From: JAQAZP01 sp965531145 | GTDB taxonomy: Bacteria > Acidobacteriota > JAQAZP01 | Reading direction: 5' to 3' | DNA: 64,000 nucleotides | NCBI GenBank assembly: GCA_965531145.1 | Contig: CBESOE010000004.1 | Location: forward strand, 29,671 to 93,670 | In this document: piece after piece, positions 15,970 to 25,967 of the stretch | Layout of the letters: each line of letters starts with the position of its first letter | Numbering within the stretch: position 1 is the first letter of the stretch | Made by a program: the position numbers and the translations under genes | Notes under the pieces: generated by a model | Told to the model about the DNA's origin: nothing | Database searches by the model: none | What the model saw: the letters and a program-made list of their open reading frames with translations, nothing else

Positions 15970-18789
15970 TCACTCCGCGCCCTGCTTTCCGGCGGGCGTC
16001 TCGGGTACCATACCCGGCACGAACCATACCTCACCATCGGCGTTGCCCGCCAGCAAATCCGGCAGGCCGTCATGGTTGAAATCCACCACGCAGGGCACCG
16101 GGTCCGGGCCCAGGTAGAGCGTGCCCCGCTCGTAGGTCACCGGCTCGGCGGCCCCGAAGTTGCCCTCACCGGACTGCTGCCCCCTCTGGTTGAGGAAGAG
16201 GTAGAGACTGCCCTGGGCCGTCCCCAGCATGATATCCGGCAGAGCGTCCCCGTTCCAGTCGGAAACGGCAAACGGCGCCGCGCCGCCGTCCACCCGGCCG
16301 GGGTCGGGAGAGGCGTCGAAAACCACCCGCGCCGGCTCCAGCACGGGGTTGCTGTCCTCGCCCCGGTTGCGGTAGAGCAGTACCTGGCCCGACGCGCTGC
16401 CGCAGAGCAGATCCTTGCGCCCGTCTCCGTCCCAGTCCACCACCACCGGGCAGGCATCCTCGCCAAGATCGATCTCCCGCGACCCGCAAGAGAGGTAGTG
16501 TCCCTCGTCGTATGCCGGCACAGTGCCGGAGCCCAGGTTGCGGAACAGGGTGAGGTAGCCGATGCCGTCCCCCACCAGCAGGTCCTCCCGGCCGTCGTTG
16601 TCCCAGTCCACCGGGAAGGGCGAGGAGAAGCTCTCCACCGCGTTCTCCAGCCGAAGACCGGGCTCGAAGCGCTGCCCCTCCGCTGCCGGATCACGGCGGA
16701 AAAGGGTCAGAAAGCCGAAGCGGTCCCCGCAGATGATGTCGTAGAAACCGTCGCCGTCGTAGTCCACTACCCGGGGCACACAGGCCCGGTCCACCACCAG
16801 CGGCCGGCCGGTGGTGTCGGTGAGCAACTCGGGGATGCCGAGGGAGAACGGCTCAAAGGGTGTCAGGGAGACCGAAAGGCTGCCGATCGAGCCCTCGGGC
16901 ACCACCACGGTCTGGATCCGCTCGGCATAGCCGGGCGCGATCACCCGCAGGCGGTGCACCCCGGCAGGAAGATCCTCCAGCTCCAGGGGCGTGGCGCCAA
17001 GGTAGCGTCCGCGGTAGGTCAGGCTTCCGTCGATGTAGACGTGGGCCCCGTCCGGGTTGGTGGTCACCGAAAGCGACCCGCCGTTGAGGCCGAACCGCTC
17101 GGCGGTTTCCGCCGGAGACTCCTCCACCAGCGAGCCCACCCGGCCGCCCACAATGTTGGAGAGCATACGGTCCATGGCCGAGGCGGGCATGCTCACCCTG
17201 CCGCCGCCCACGGCCTGGCCTTCCAGGGTTTTCATCGGCTCACCGGCATCGCCGGCAGCCGGCAGTTCGGGTTGCTCTGCGGGCGGTGGCTCCGGCGTGT
17301 CCGGAACCTGGCGGGACTCGATCTCGCAGCTGACACCCTGGACTCCCCACCAGTAGCGGTTGGGCGGGTTGAAGGCCGCGGAGAATGTCAGTGTGTTCAG
17401 CCCCTGGTCCGCCACCACGGTGTCGTCCACCCGGAGCACCTGCTCGCGGCTCCACTCCTGGTCGCCGGTGAGCGGCCCGTATGACCGGAGCAGGGTGCCG
17501 TTGAGCAGCACCTCCAGTTCGCCGGCGGTATCGATATCCCACAGTTGGAAACGGAGCACCGCGTCCCCGGGAGCGCCGGGGAAAGTGAAGGAGGCCCGCT
17601 GTTCGTGCTCCATGTCACCGCCGCCGTCCATCCGGCCCAGCGGCCCGGACCAGGGAAGCGGACGGGCGGGCAGCACGCTGCGCACGCCCCAGATGTAGCG
17701 GTGCGGAGGGTTGTAGGTGTTGCGGAAGACCAGCCGGTTGGGCTGGCCGGGCTGCAGCAGGCCACGGGGCAGGACAAGATGCTGGGTCCGGCTCCAGGCG
17801 TCGTCGGAAACGCCGGGCCCCAGCGTCCGCACCACAGAGCCGTTGAGGCTGATCTCCAGCTCGCCGGGGGAATCGATGTCATAGGCCTGAAAGGTGATCA
17901 CCTGATCGGCGGAACCCTCGGGGGTGAACTGGTAGGCCACACTGGAGACGTTGCCCGCGGGCAGGCCCCGGGCGTTGCCGTAGGCCCGGAGGCTGGGCAA
18001 CGGGATGGCCTGGCCCACCGCCACCCGGTTCACCCCCCAGAGGAGGTTCTGCCGCGGTTCCTCGGGATTCCAGAAACAGACCGTATTGGGCCGCCCGGCC
18101 AGCAGCAATTCTGCCGGAATGGTCCGGGACCGCAGGGAACTCCAGTTGTTGTTTCCCGGCACGGGGTCGGCCTGGGCCATTCGCCTGCCGTTGACCAGGA
18201 TTTCCACCTCGCCCCGATAGTCCACGTCGAAAAGCCGGTAGGTCAGCACCGTGTCGGTTAAACCGGGCTCGGGGGTGAAGCGGAAGACCGCGGCCGGGAT
18301 CTCCGGCGCGCCCACCTCCAGGTCGCCGGCCACCATCTCGCCGGCGGGGAGCGGCAGGGCATCGGCGGCGAGGATATCCACACCCCAGGGGTAGCGCTGG
18401 CCCGGTGGAGCGTTGTTGCGAAACACCAGCACGCCCCGACGGCCGGCCAACCGCTCCGCCGAAATCGGCGCTGAAAGAACCTCACCCCACTGCTCGTTAC
18501 CGGTGGGCGGGATGGTGATCAGTGGTTTTCCATCCAGCAGCAGATCCAGTTCACCGGGGTAGTCCACGTCCCAGACGCGGAAGGTGATCACCCGTTCACG
18601 CCCCGGCTCCGCCGGCCCCACCGGGAAAGCCAGCATGGGCGACCAGGAGTCGAAAGCCCGGGTGAACCGTACCTGCAGCTGTTCGGGAAATCCCCGTTCC
18701 GGCGAGGCCGGCACGGCCATGGCTGAGGGGCAGGTATAGGCCAGGCAGAGCAGCGCGGCGATCACCGCCAAGCCGGGCAGCCGCTCCAT
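15970..18789 (-). CDS. Large exported protein: four beta-sandwich-like repeats, PEGA domain, FG-GAP blades
   Basis: The product is 939 residues from ATG 18789, where a signal peptide (LPGLAVIAALLCLAYTCPSAMA) begins directly. An in-frame ATG at 18852 would add a 21-residue basic extension. Four repeats of about 100-125 residues follow, each with a D-x-D-x-x-GE strand, an NG turn, a W-S element and a closing RYxWGV. A PEGA domain then appears (TTNPDGAHVYIDG ... AGVHRLRVIAPGYAERIQTVVV), followed by five FG-GAP-like blades (VDWDGDGRKDLLCGSASGQVLLYRN). PEGA and FG-GAP domains are usually surface or adhesive modules; no enzymatic motif is visible. The function is unknown. Confidence 0.8.
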   Translation of the reverse strand: MERLPGLAVIAALLCLAYTCPSAMAVPASPERGFPEQLQVRFTRAFDSWSPMLAFPVGPAEPGRERVITFRVWDVDYPGELDLLLDGKPLITIPPTGNEQWGEVLSAPISAERLAGRRGVLVFRNNAPPGQRYPWGVDILAADALPLPAGEMVAGDLEVGAPEIPAAVFRFTPEPGLTDTVLTYRLFDVDYRGEVEILVNGRRMAQADPVPGNNNWSSLRSRTIPAELLLAGRPNTVCFWNPEEPRQNLLWGVNRVAVGQAIPLPSLRAYGNARGLPAGNVSSVAYQFTPEGSADQVITFQAYDIDSPGELEISLNGSVVRTLGPGVSDDAWSRTQHLVLPRGLLQPGQPNRLVFRNTYNPPHRYIWGVRSVLPARPLPWSGPLGRMDGGGDMEHEQRASFTFPGAPGDAVLRFQLWDIDTAGELEVLLNGTLLRSYGPLTGDQEWSREQVLRVDDTVVADQGLNTLTFSAAFNPPNRYWWGVQGVSCEIESRQVPDTPEPPPAEQPELPAAGDAGEPMKTLEGQAVGGGRVSMPASAMDRMLSNIVGGRVGSLVEESPAETAERFGLNGGSLSVTTNPDGAHVYIDGSLTYRGRYLGATPLELEDLPAGVHRLRVIAPGYAERIQTVVVPEGSIGSLSVSLTPFEPFSLGIPELLTDTTGRPLVVDRACVPRVVDYDGDGFYDIICGDRFGFLTLFRRDPAAEGQRFEPGLRLENAVESFSSPFPVDWDNDGREDLLVGDGIGYLTLFRNLGSGTVPAYDEGHYLSCGSREIDLGEDACPVVVDWDGDGRKDLLCGSASGQVLLYRNRGEDSNPVLEPARVVFDASPDPGRVDGGAAPFAVSDWNGDALPDIMLGTAQGSLYLFLNQRGQQSGEGNFGAAEPVTYERGTLYLGPDPVPCVVDFNHDGLPDLLAGNADGEVWFVPGMVPETPAGKQGAE

Positions 18790-19152
18790 ACCGCGACCCC
18801 GCTTCACGCGCTGCGGGCGGTGCCTGTGGTACACGATTTTCACGTCAGCCATGCTCTCATACTCGAACAGCGTTCCGACGCTGTCACCCGGTGAAACCAC
18901 CAATTCTTCCTGACGATGAGTAAGTACAAAGTCAAGTTTGCCCCGATTCGGCATCCGGTGCAAGCCGCAGCGCCACCAGGACCGTGACAAAACCATGACA
19001 AAATCAGTCAATTATTCCTGGCGAACCGGCTACAATAAACCTATATATGAAAACAGCCGCACCAAATGCCTTGCCAGAAAACCGAGTACTGATTCACGCG
19101 GGGTGGTAAGCTTTTTATAAGCCTTGCCTGCCGCCCAGGATGGGGGCCACCC
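18790..19152. promoter_or_regulatory. Divergent intergenic region
   Basis: No gene is visible in this 363-nt gap between two divergent genes for large exported proteins. On the plus strand CGGCTACAATAAACC (TACAAT at 19031-19036) is a -10-like box about 120 nt before the 19153 gene. Two close copies of TGACAAAA (18984-19002 region) face the same way. No terminator or RNA gene was seen. Confidence 0.35.
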
Positions 19153-22100
19153 ATGAACAGGCATCCTGCACCACCGACCGGAATTTCTCGCAACAGACTC
19201 ATCATCGTCGCGGCAACGGTCTGCCTGCTGCTCACCGCACCGGCCCTTGCCGGCAGTGACATTCCACTGATGGAAGTCCCGGGCGGAATGGGCTCGGTGA
19301 GCCGATTGCTGGGTCATGCCACGGAAACAACGGACGGCTTTGCCCGCAGCGTCAACCGTATCCTCCTCGAGGTGGTCCGGCCGGACAACGACTGGCAGGA
19401 GCACGAGGAGCGTGCCCTGCTCTCCGCCTACATCACCACCGTCCGCGAACTGGAGGCGAGCTACGGGCCGCGTATCGAACTCTCACCCGCCACCGGCCAG
19501 GGCCGGCGCGAGTTCACCCGGCTGGCCGCCCTCTGCGGTTATGCGGTACATCGCAAACGGGGCCGGCTGGTCTGTACCCAGCGCGGCGGCCCCAACCCGC
19601 TGCACCGTCGCCGCACCGCACTGGCCCTGGGCTGGGACCTGGCCGGCGAAGCGGAAAAACTGGACGCCGGCGAGACGGTGGTGCTGGAGTTTAAAAATGA
19701 TCAGGCCAAAGCGCCTCTCGACTTCACCACCTGGGCCTCGATCACCGGACGGCCGGTGGACAGCAGCACGGCGTTCCTGGAACTGGCCCGTGACCAGCGG
19801 CTGGGACTGGTGATCGAGGGGCTGCACCAGGTGACCGACGAGACCGGGGACTTCTTCCGCAACGGGCAGCTTACCTGGGTCTATGACGATGCCCCCGCCC
19901 CCTTCTACCGCTACTCCGCCCAGCTGGAGTTGCGGCAGGGGTCGCTGGTGGTGCCCGGCGGCAGCGGCGCCGAGTCAGGCTGGTCCGAACTGCTGGGGGT
20001 TCCGGTATCCGATACCGTCCCCTTCATCCGCGCCCTGCTCTGCACGGAAGACGCCCGGGGAGCCTACCTCTGGCAGCTGCTCTCCACGGTTCCCCCCGAG
20101 GTGCTGGACGAACTGGCCTCCACCGGTCTGGACCAGGCACCGTCCTGGACGGTGCGGCTGGAGAAGATGTACCAGCGGCTGGGTGAGGAATCGGACCGGT
20201 TGGCCTTTGCCCGGCCGCGGGCCCCCGGCTTTGGTATCGGCGACTGGGAGGTGCTGGGGCTGGTCTTCCCTGAAGGGCCCGGAGAGGAGTGGGACGGTGA
20301 GGAGCCCATCGCCAGGATCGTTCGCGCCTCGGGTTTTGCCGCCGGCTGCTCCGGCCAGGGGCTGCTCACCGACACCCGGGCTGATCTGCCGCTGCTGCTG
20401 CAGGCTGAAGACCGGACACCAATGGCCCTCCACACCCTGGAGAGCCTCTGCATCTCCGACCCGCTGCTGCTGCGCGATTACCTGGAGCTGGTGGACCAGA
20501 TGGACCGCCGCACCTCGGCCCGCGGCAAGCCGTGGCCGGCGGAGAACTTCCAGGGCGGAGTGGTGCTGCTGCGGATCCTCGCCGAAGCCGGCTGGGTGGG
20601 ACATGCCTTCATCGAAGACCGGTTGCGGGACTGGGTCGACATCCACCGCCAGGCGGCACGGCCGGAGGAGGTCGGCTCGGCCCAGCTGCAGTGGCTGGCC
20701 GGTCTGCTCACCGATCTCCCTGCCATCAGCGACGATGCACCGGGCCGCGGTGAACGGGAACGGGCCTTCATCGCCTCGCTGATCAGACGTCGCGACCCCC
20801 AGGCCTTCCACTGGCGTGGCCTCGACTACCGGGGTGAGCGGGGCCGGGACCTGGCGGCTACCATGGCCCGCAGGATGGTGGACCAGCGGATTCCCTGCCC
20901 CGACCAGGTGGTGGAGATCGCCGCCCAGCTGTCCCGGTTGTCCGAGGCCTGCCGCACGGGAGATCTGGAGCGATCCCGGCGCATCGCCACGACCCTGGGC
21001 AGCCGCATCTCCGCCCTGCCCTACCCCCATTCTGAACCGCTGCCGGGACAGCCGAACACCGACGCCAGTCTGCTGCCCCTGGAGCGGAAAAAAATACTCA
21101 AACGGCTCACCGCCATCCGTGAAAACCGCGACCCCGGACGTCTGAGAGCCATGGCCCGGGCGGCGGAAGCGGCGGCGCGAATGATGGGCCCGGAGATCCG
21201 GCCGCTGTTCATCTGTCCGGCCTACCTCGAGGCCATGGGCGAGAAGGACCACTTCCTCTTTGCCGACCGGAACCTGATCCGGCGGCACGCGGTCAGTTCC
21301 GCCTGGGGGACCAAAGACCACCCGGTGACCCCGTGGCGCGCGGCCACGGTGATCCCGGCGGCGCACTCCGATCACGGAACCCACATTGCCGGCCACCTCA
21401 CCGGCGTTCCGGCGGCCATGGCCGCGGTGCTCTCGGTGGGCAGCGATTCGGCGGCCGGGACCAGCAGGGCGTTCGCCCGTCTGGAACCGGCGTGGTACGA
21501 GAACGCGGTGACCACACCCTGGCACCGGATCACGCCCGAGCTGTCGCGCTTTGTCTCCGCGGCCCTGGTGGCCGGGGACCAGCTGATCAACAACGCCCTG
21601 GCCGATGGCGGGGCCAGCCAGGCGCTGAACCCGGTGCGCCTCTTCGTCCCCCCGGCCCGCCTGCAGCAGGAGGCCCGGCGGCTTCGCGAGGGCGACAACG
21701 GAACATCGCTGATCTCCACCAGCGAGCGCTTCATGGCCGGCCTGGCCGTGGCGGAGAACGGCCCGCTCACCGCGGCGGTCTGGGGCATCCCCACCGGCCT
21801 CTGCCAGGAACTGGAAACTTCACGCGTGCTGCTGGGCAGCGACTGGCGGCGGCTGGTGGACGAGGCCGGCGCCCCCACCCCGGCGATCAACGGCCGGGGC
21901 CGGGCCTGGGTGGGCTACTGGCCGTCGTATGAATCCCTGGTGCGCAACGGCCCGGTGGAGCGGCTCCGGGAGCGACAGCTGATCGACCTTCGACTATTGG
22001 TGATCGACTACCTGGGCCGCAACCACCTGCCCGGCGAGGTGGGTGCCGACCTGTTCACCGATCTCCTCTTTGCCGTGCCGCGGGAACTGCTGATGGAAAC

Positions 22101-22212
22101 GGCCCGTGACTGGGAAGGATTCCTCGCCTGGACCGCCATGCAGGATGAAAAGAGCTTCGACGAAAGGATGAGAAAATGTTTCGCCTCCGGACGTTATTTT
22201 GCGCAGCTCTAG
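19153..22212 (+). CDS. Large exported protein of unknown function
   Basis: This 1019-residue protein has a clear signal peptide (about 1-33, LIIVAATVCLLLTAPALAG). No family or catalytic motif is recognised. The mature part is mixed alpha/beta, with long Arg/Glu/Ala-rich helical stretches in the second half (about 540-680) and one segment rich in small residues and His (about 735-765, PAAHSDHGTHIAGHLTG). The latter superficially recalls a subtilase His loop, but no matching Asp or Ser loops were found. The last 37 nt overlap the downstream VWA gene, so the two are translationally coupled and probably work together at the envelope. Confidence 0.8.
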   Translation: MNRHPAPPTGISRNRLIIVAATVCLLLTAPALAGSDIPLMEVPGGMGSVSRLLGHATETTDGFARSVNRILLEVVRPDNDWQEHEERALLSAYITTVRELEASYGPRIELSPATGQGRREFTRLAALCGYAVHRKRGRLVCTQRGGPNPLHRRRTALALGWDLAGEAEKLDAGETVVLEFKNDQAKAPLDFTTWASITGRPVDSSTAFLELARDQRLGLVIEGLHQVTDETGDFFRNGQLTWVYDDAPAPFYRYSAQLELRQGSLVVPGGSGAESGWSELLGVPVSDTVPFIRALLCTEDARGAYLWQLLSTVPPEVLDELASTGLDQAPSWTVRLEKMYQRLGEESDRLAFARPRAPGFGIGDWEVLGLVFPEGPGEEWDGEEPIARIVRASGFAAGCSGQGLLTDTRADLPLLLQAEDRTPMALHTLESLCISDPLLLRDYLELVDQMDRRTSARGKPWPAENFQGGVVLLRILAEAGWVGHAFIEDRLRDWVDIHRQAARPEEVGSAQLQWLAGLLTDLPAISDDAPGRGERERAFIASLIRRRDPQAFHWRGLDYRGERGRDLAATMARRMVDQRIPCPDQVVEIAAQLSRLSEACRTGDLERSRRIATTLGSRISALPYPHSEPLPGQPNTDASLLPLERKKILKRLTAIRENRDPGRLRAMARAAEAAARMMGPEIRPLFICPAYLEAMGEKDHFLFADRNLIRRHAVSSAWGTKDHPVTPWRAATVIPAAHSDHGTHIAGHLTGVPAAMAAVLSVGSDSAAGTSRAFARLEPAWYENAVTTPWHRITPELSRFVSAALVAGDQLINNALADGGASQALNPVRLFVPPARLQQEARRLREGDNGTSLISTSERFMAGLAVAENGPLTAAVWGIPTGLCQELETSRVLLGSDWRRLVDEAGAPTPAINGRGRAWVGYWPSYESLVRNGPVERLRERQLIDLRLLVIDYLGRNHLPGEVGADLFTDLLFAVPRELLMETARDWEGFLAWTAMQDEKSFDERMRKCFASGRYFAQL

Positions 22213-23312
22213 CCATCGCCGCCCTGTCCATTCCGGTCGGTGCCGGCAACCTGGTGCAGTTCATCTCACCGCAACCCGGTGATCTGGTCACCGGAATGAC
22301 CCAGATCCAGCTGGCGGTGATCAACGGCACTCGGCACATCGAACGGGTGGACCTCTATGTACGGGGCCGGCTGATCGGCACCGCCTTCCCCCCCGAGTGG
22401 TCCCTGACCTGGGATGCACCCACCAACGTTTCGGCCGACGGCATCGACGCCGTTGTCTACGAGGACGGGTCGATGGTGGGCAAGGTGCGTCTGGACACCC
22501 GCGAGTTCTACTTCGGCGAGTCGATCAACATCTCGGCGGTGCAACTCTACCCGGTGGTGGTGGATCGCCGGGGCCGCTACATCAAAAACCTCTCGGCCGA
22601 CGACTTTCGCATCTACGACCAGGGGCAGCCGGTGGAGATAGAACATTTCGCCACCGAGGCCACCAGCCTGAGCATCGCCGTGGTGCTGGACAAGAGCAAC
22701 AGCATGTCAAAGAAAATCGGCGTGGTGCAGAACGCCTCCTGCGGCTTCGTGGACAAGCTGGGCGAGGAGGACGAAGTGTCGGTCTACGCCTTCAACCAGC
22801 AGCTGGAGCGGATCATCTCCCCCACCCGGCTCCGCGGTCCGGTGAAACGCGGGATCCGCACCCTGGAGGCCGGCGGGGGCACCGCTCTCTTCGATGCCCT
22901 GATCCGGGTGCTGGACGATATGGAGGGGGTTACCGGCCGCAAGGCGATCTTCCTCTTCTCCGACGGCCTGGACGAATTGAGCCTGGCCGGCCTGGAGATG
23001 GTGATCGACGCCGCCCGTGACCACCGGGCGATCATCTACACCGTGGGCGCGGGACAGGACGAGCGCAGCGCGCGGGCGCGCATGGACCTGCGCATGCTGG
23101 CCGAGGAGACCGGCGGCGAAGTCCACTTCATCGAGCGTTTCGAGGAACTGCCCACCGTCTTTGACGCCATCCTCGACCACCTGCGCTCGCAGTATGTGCT
23201 CAGCTACCGGCCCAGCCCGGGCCCTCCCGGGACCCGCTCGCTGGAGATCCGCTGCGACAAGCGCTCCTATCGCGTGCGCTGCCGCAAAAGCTACTACCAC
23301 CAGGGGTCGTGA
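22176..23312 (+). CDS. Exported VWFA-related protein
   Basis: The 378-residue protein has a signal peptide (about 1-23), an N-terminal Ig-like part (about 25-160), and a von Willebrand factor A domain (about 165-350) with an intact metal-ion-dependent adhesion site motif D-K-S-N-S (Asp172, Ser174, Ser176). The pre-A segment NLSADDFRIYDQGQPVEIEHF is typical of the VWFA-related family first described in Acidobacteria (TIGR03436). It should bind a protein ligand through a divalent metal. The start lies inside the end of the 1019-residue gene, with AAAGG upstream, so the pair is coupled. It converges on the TonB receptor gene with a 3-nt gap. Confidence 0.9.
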   Translation: MFRLRTLFCAALAIAALSIPVGAGNLVQFISPQPGDLVTGMTQIQLAVINGTRHIERVDLYVRGRLIGTAFPPEWSLTWDAPTNVSADGIDAVVYEDGSMVGKVRLDTREFYFGESINISAVQLYPVVVDRRGRYIKNLSADDFRIYDQGQPVEIEHFATEATSLSIAVVLDKSNSMSKKIGVVQNASCGFVDKLGEEDEVSVYAFNQQLERIISPTRLRGPVKRGIRTLEAGGGTALFDALIRVLDDMEGVTGRKAIFLFSDGLDELSLAGLEMVIDAARDHRAIIYTVGAGQDERSARARMDLRMLAEETGGEVHFIERFEELPTVFDAILDHLRSQYVLSYRPSPGPPGTRSLEIRCDKRSYRVRCRKSYYHQGS

Positions 23313-23315
23313 GGC

Positions 23316-25730
23316 TCAAAATTCCCAGTTCACGCCGAACGAGGGGATGATGCCCAGCCAGTTTTCTGTCTCGAACACCACATCCACCGTGCCGTCGGCC
23401 TGCTCGATGTACTCCGGGTCGGTGATGTTGATCCCGCGGGGGTTCTCCCGGTTGTAAATGTTCATGATATCGATGAAGAAGATCAACCGGCCGATGCGGA
23501 TCGGGGTGGCCCGGCTGATCCGGACATCCAGCCGGTGGTAATCGTCCAGGCGTTCCCCGTAGAAGGGGCCCACGGTGTAGGCCAACTCCCCGGAACCATC
23601 GAGAGTGTCCACCAGCTCAGCCGACACCACGGTGGTGGGCCAGCCACTGTGCCAGGTCCAGAGCCCGGTGAGGGTCCACTTCTCGTTGGGCCGCCAGCTG
23701 CCGCTGACGGTGAAGGCGTGGGGCTGGTCGATGTATCGCGGCACGAACTCGCCGTCCAGCTCGTCCTCGATGGAGGAAATGGTGTAACTCAGCCACCAGC
23801 TGAACGGCCCGGCCCCGCGGCTGCCCAGGAAGAGTTCAACGCCCCGGGCCTTGACGCTTTCCGGCTCCAGACGCACCAGGCCGGTGGCCACCTCGGGCGC
23901 CGGGTGAAATGGGTCGAAGATGGTTTCGTAGCGGGGGCGGGGATCGGCCACCTGGCGCCAGTAGGCGTCGATCCGCAGATGTATCTTGTGCAGGAGGTCG
24001 GCGTCATATCCCGCGGTCCACTGCTCGGCCAGCTGCGAGCGGTAGAATTCGAAATCGCCAAAAGGCACGTTCAGTTCGTGGGGCCGCATGGTCTGGTAGT
24101 AGTGGCCATAGCCGGCGCGCACCAGGCCCCCGGCGCCCAGATCGTAGACCAGGTTGACCCGCGGGCTGAGATCGCTGTCCTCGGTGAGGGACTGGGCATC
24201 GTAGCGCACCCCCAGTTCGGCGGTGAAGCTGCGGCCCAGACGGAAACGGTCGGCCAGGTAGACAGCGTATTGTTCGGCGGTGTAGTCCTCGTTGAATGAC
24301 GTGACCCCGGTCCCGGGCTCGAATCGGGGGTCGTCGATGGGATCCTGCACCTGGAAGGTGTTGAGGTAGTCGTAAGTCGCATCATAGCGCCTGGCCTCGA
24401 AACCCCAGCGGAGATACTGCCGCCCGGACAGTTCGAACTGCCAGCCCTGGCGCAGGCTGAGCAGGTTCAGGTCCCGGTCGTCGTTGAGGTCGATCCCCTC
24501 TTCCGGGTCGACATAGAGGATGTAGCGGTCGGTGGTTACCTGGCCCAGGGAGAGCGTGGTGTCGACAAAGGTCCGAGCCCCGACGATCCACTGGTGGTCC
24601 AGCCAGACATAGCGGCTACCGTACCCGGTCTCCGCCTCGCTGTATTCCTCAGCGCTGTCCTCCTCCTCGAAGACTAGGCTGTCATCCGCAGCCAGCACGT
24701 TCAGCGCCAGCCGGTGCTCCTGGTTGAGGTTGTAGGCCAGCTTGAAGAACCCGTCCCAGTATTTCGGGTCGGGTGGATCGTCGTCATCGCCGTCCGAGGC
24801 CATACCGAGAATCACATCGAGATACCCGCGGCGCAGCGAGCCGAGCCAGCTCCCCTTTCCCTCGCCCCAGGTCCCGGAGGTGAACCCCCAGGCATTGGTG
24901 AAGCTGATGCCGATGCTGTGCAGGTTCTCCACCGGTTCCGTCGAATTCATCTCCAGCAGCGCGGTCATCCGGTCGCCGAAATCGGCCGGGAATCCGCCGG
25001 GGGTGAGGTCCACGCCGCCGATCACCTGGGGGTCGAGGATGCTGAACACCCCCTGGAAGTCCTTGAGGTGGAACGGCTCGAAGAGTTCCTGCCCGTCCAG
25101 CAGGACCAGGATCTCGTCGTGCAGGCCACCGCGCACGCTGAAGCGGGAGGAGATGTCCCCGGAAGCGGCACCGGGCAGTGCCGTGATCGCCCGGTAGAGA
25201 TCGTCACCGAAGTGGGGCATGGTCATGATCTCCTCCCGGTCCAATGACACCGCCGAGACCGGGTCCTCACGGAGGATGGAGGCGGTGGAGGTGACCACGA
25301 TCTCCTTCAGCGGCACCTCCACCCGGCCCAACTGGATGGTAATCTCCGCCGTGCTTCCAACGGTCACGATCACGCCTTCCGCAACACCCACCGAAAACCC
25401 CGAGAGGTGGGCTTCCACCCGCCACTCACCCGCCGGCACGTCGCTTATCTCAAAGCGCCCGTCCCGGCCGGTGACGGATTCGTGCCCCGACTGGGGTATG
25501 TGAACCCGCACACCGCCCACCGGCTGGCCGTCTTCGTCGATGACCGATCCGCCGATGGTGCCGGTGAAGGATGGAGGGGGAGGGTCGTCCGCGGCCAGCG
25601 CATCGCTGCCCGGGGCAAAACAGAGCCCGGTGAGCAGGAGAAGCAGGACAGGAAGAAATCGCAATGACGTGAGCCGGAGGCCGAAGAGTTGTATGCCTGA
25701 GCGGGACCTGTTCCTCTCATGCTGCAGCAT
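23316..25730 (-). CDS. TonB-dependent receptor with N-terminal carboxypeptidase regulatory-like domain
   Basis: The product is 804 residues: signal peptide (about 1-46), a carboxypeptidase regulatory-like beta-sandwich (about 55-135, GTIGGSVIDEDGQPVGGVRV), a plug domain (about 150-270, with FSVRGGLHDEILVLLDGQELF and DRMTALLEMNS), and a 22-strand-type barrel ending in NWEF with a C-terminal Phe. Such receptors import large substrates across the outer membrane using TonB energy. The substrate is unknown, and no TonB or ExbBD genes are in the window. The ATG follows AAAGGAG with a 7-8-nt gap. The 237-nt upstream region is AT-rich and probably holds its promoter. Confidence 0.92.
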   Translation of the reverse strand: MLQHERNRSRSGIQLFGLRLTSLRFLPVLLLLLTGLCFAPGSDALAADDPPPPSFTGTIGGSVIDEDGQPVGGVRVHIPQSGHESVTGRDGRFEISDVPAGEWRVEAHLSGFSVGVAEGVIVTVGSTAEITIQLGRVEVPLKEIVVTSTASILREDPVSAVSLDREEIMTMPHFGDDLYRAITALPGAASGDISSRFSVRGGLHDEILVLLDGQELFEPFHLKDFQGVFSILDPQVIGGVDLTPGGFPADFGDRMTALLEMNSTEPVENLHSIGISFTNAWGFTSGTWGEGKGSWLGSLRRGYLDVILGMASDGDDDDPPDPKYWDGFFKLAYNLNQEHRLALNVLAADDSLVFEEEDSAEEYSEAETGYGSRYVWLDHQWIVGARTFVDTTLSLGQVTTDRYILYVDPEEGIDLNDDRDLNLLSLRQGWQFELSGRQYLRWGFEARRYDATYDYLNTFQVQDPIDDPRFEPGTGVTSFNEDYTAEQYAVYLADRFRLGRSFTAELGVRYDAQSLTEDSDLSPRVNLVYDLGAGGLVRAGYGHYYQTMRPHELNVPFGDFEFYRSQLAEQWTAGYDADLLHKIHLRIDAYWRQVADPRPRYETIFDPFHPAPEVATGLVRLEPESVKARGVELFLGSRGAGPFSWWLSYTISSIEDELDGEFVPRYIDQPHAFTVSGSWRPNEKWTLTGLWTWHSGWPTTVVSAELVDTLDGSGELAYTVGPFYGERLDDYHRLDVRISRATPIRIGRLIFFIDIMNIYNRENPRGINITDPEYIEQADGTVDVVFETENWLGIIPSFGVNWEF

Positions 25731-25910
25731 CGGTCGGCTCCTTTTTCCTGAAAAGGGCTTGGACGGTATATGACCCTATTCGCTGTACAAGGAGAATTCA
25801 GTTGCGTATTTGAATACTACATTACTTGACATTCATTGATTATAGAAACGGATGTAGAAACAGATTCGTTCGAATATGAATTGTCATTCTGATCGACTGC
25901 GCAAAAAATC

Positions 25911-25940
25911 GGCCCCGCCATCCTGGTGGATGACGGGGCC
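25911..25940 (-). terminator. Rho-independent terminator of the FadL-type gene
   Basis: A long GC stem (GGCCCCG at 25911-25917 with CGGGGCC at 25934-25940, extended inward by five further pairs around a TGGT loop) is followed on the minus strand by GATTTTTTG. It lies 27 nt after the stop of the gene at 25968. Confidence 0.85.
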
Positions 25941-25967
25941 TCAAAGCTCTTCAGCACTCGAACCTGG

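Noticed and set aside
15067..17484. An 805-codon open frame on the plus strand
   Set aside because: It lies antisense to the cyclophilin and PEGA genes, both of which have clear domains. The composition (His/Gly/Val/Arg-rich) is typical of shadow frames.
21360..21400. HSDHGTH in the 1019-residue protein as a subtilase His loop
   Set aside because: The matching Asp and Ser loops were not found, so a subtilase call is not supported.
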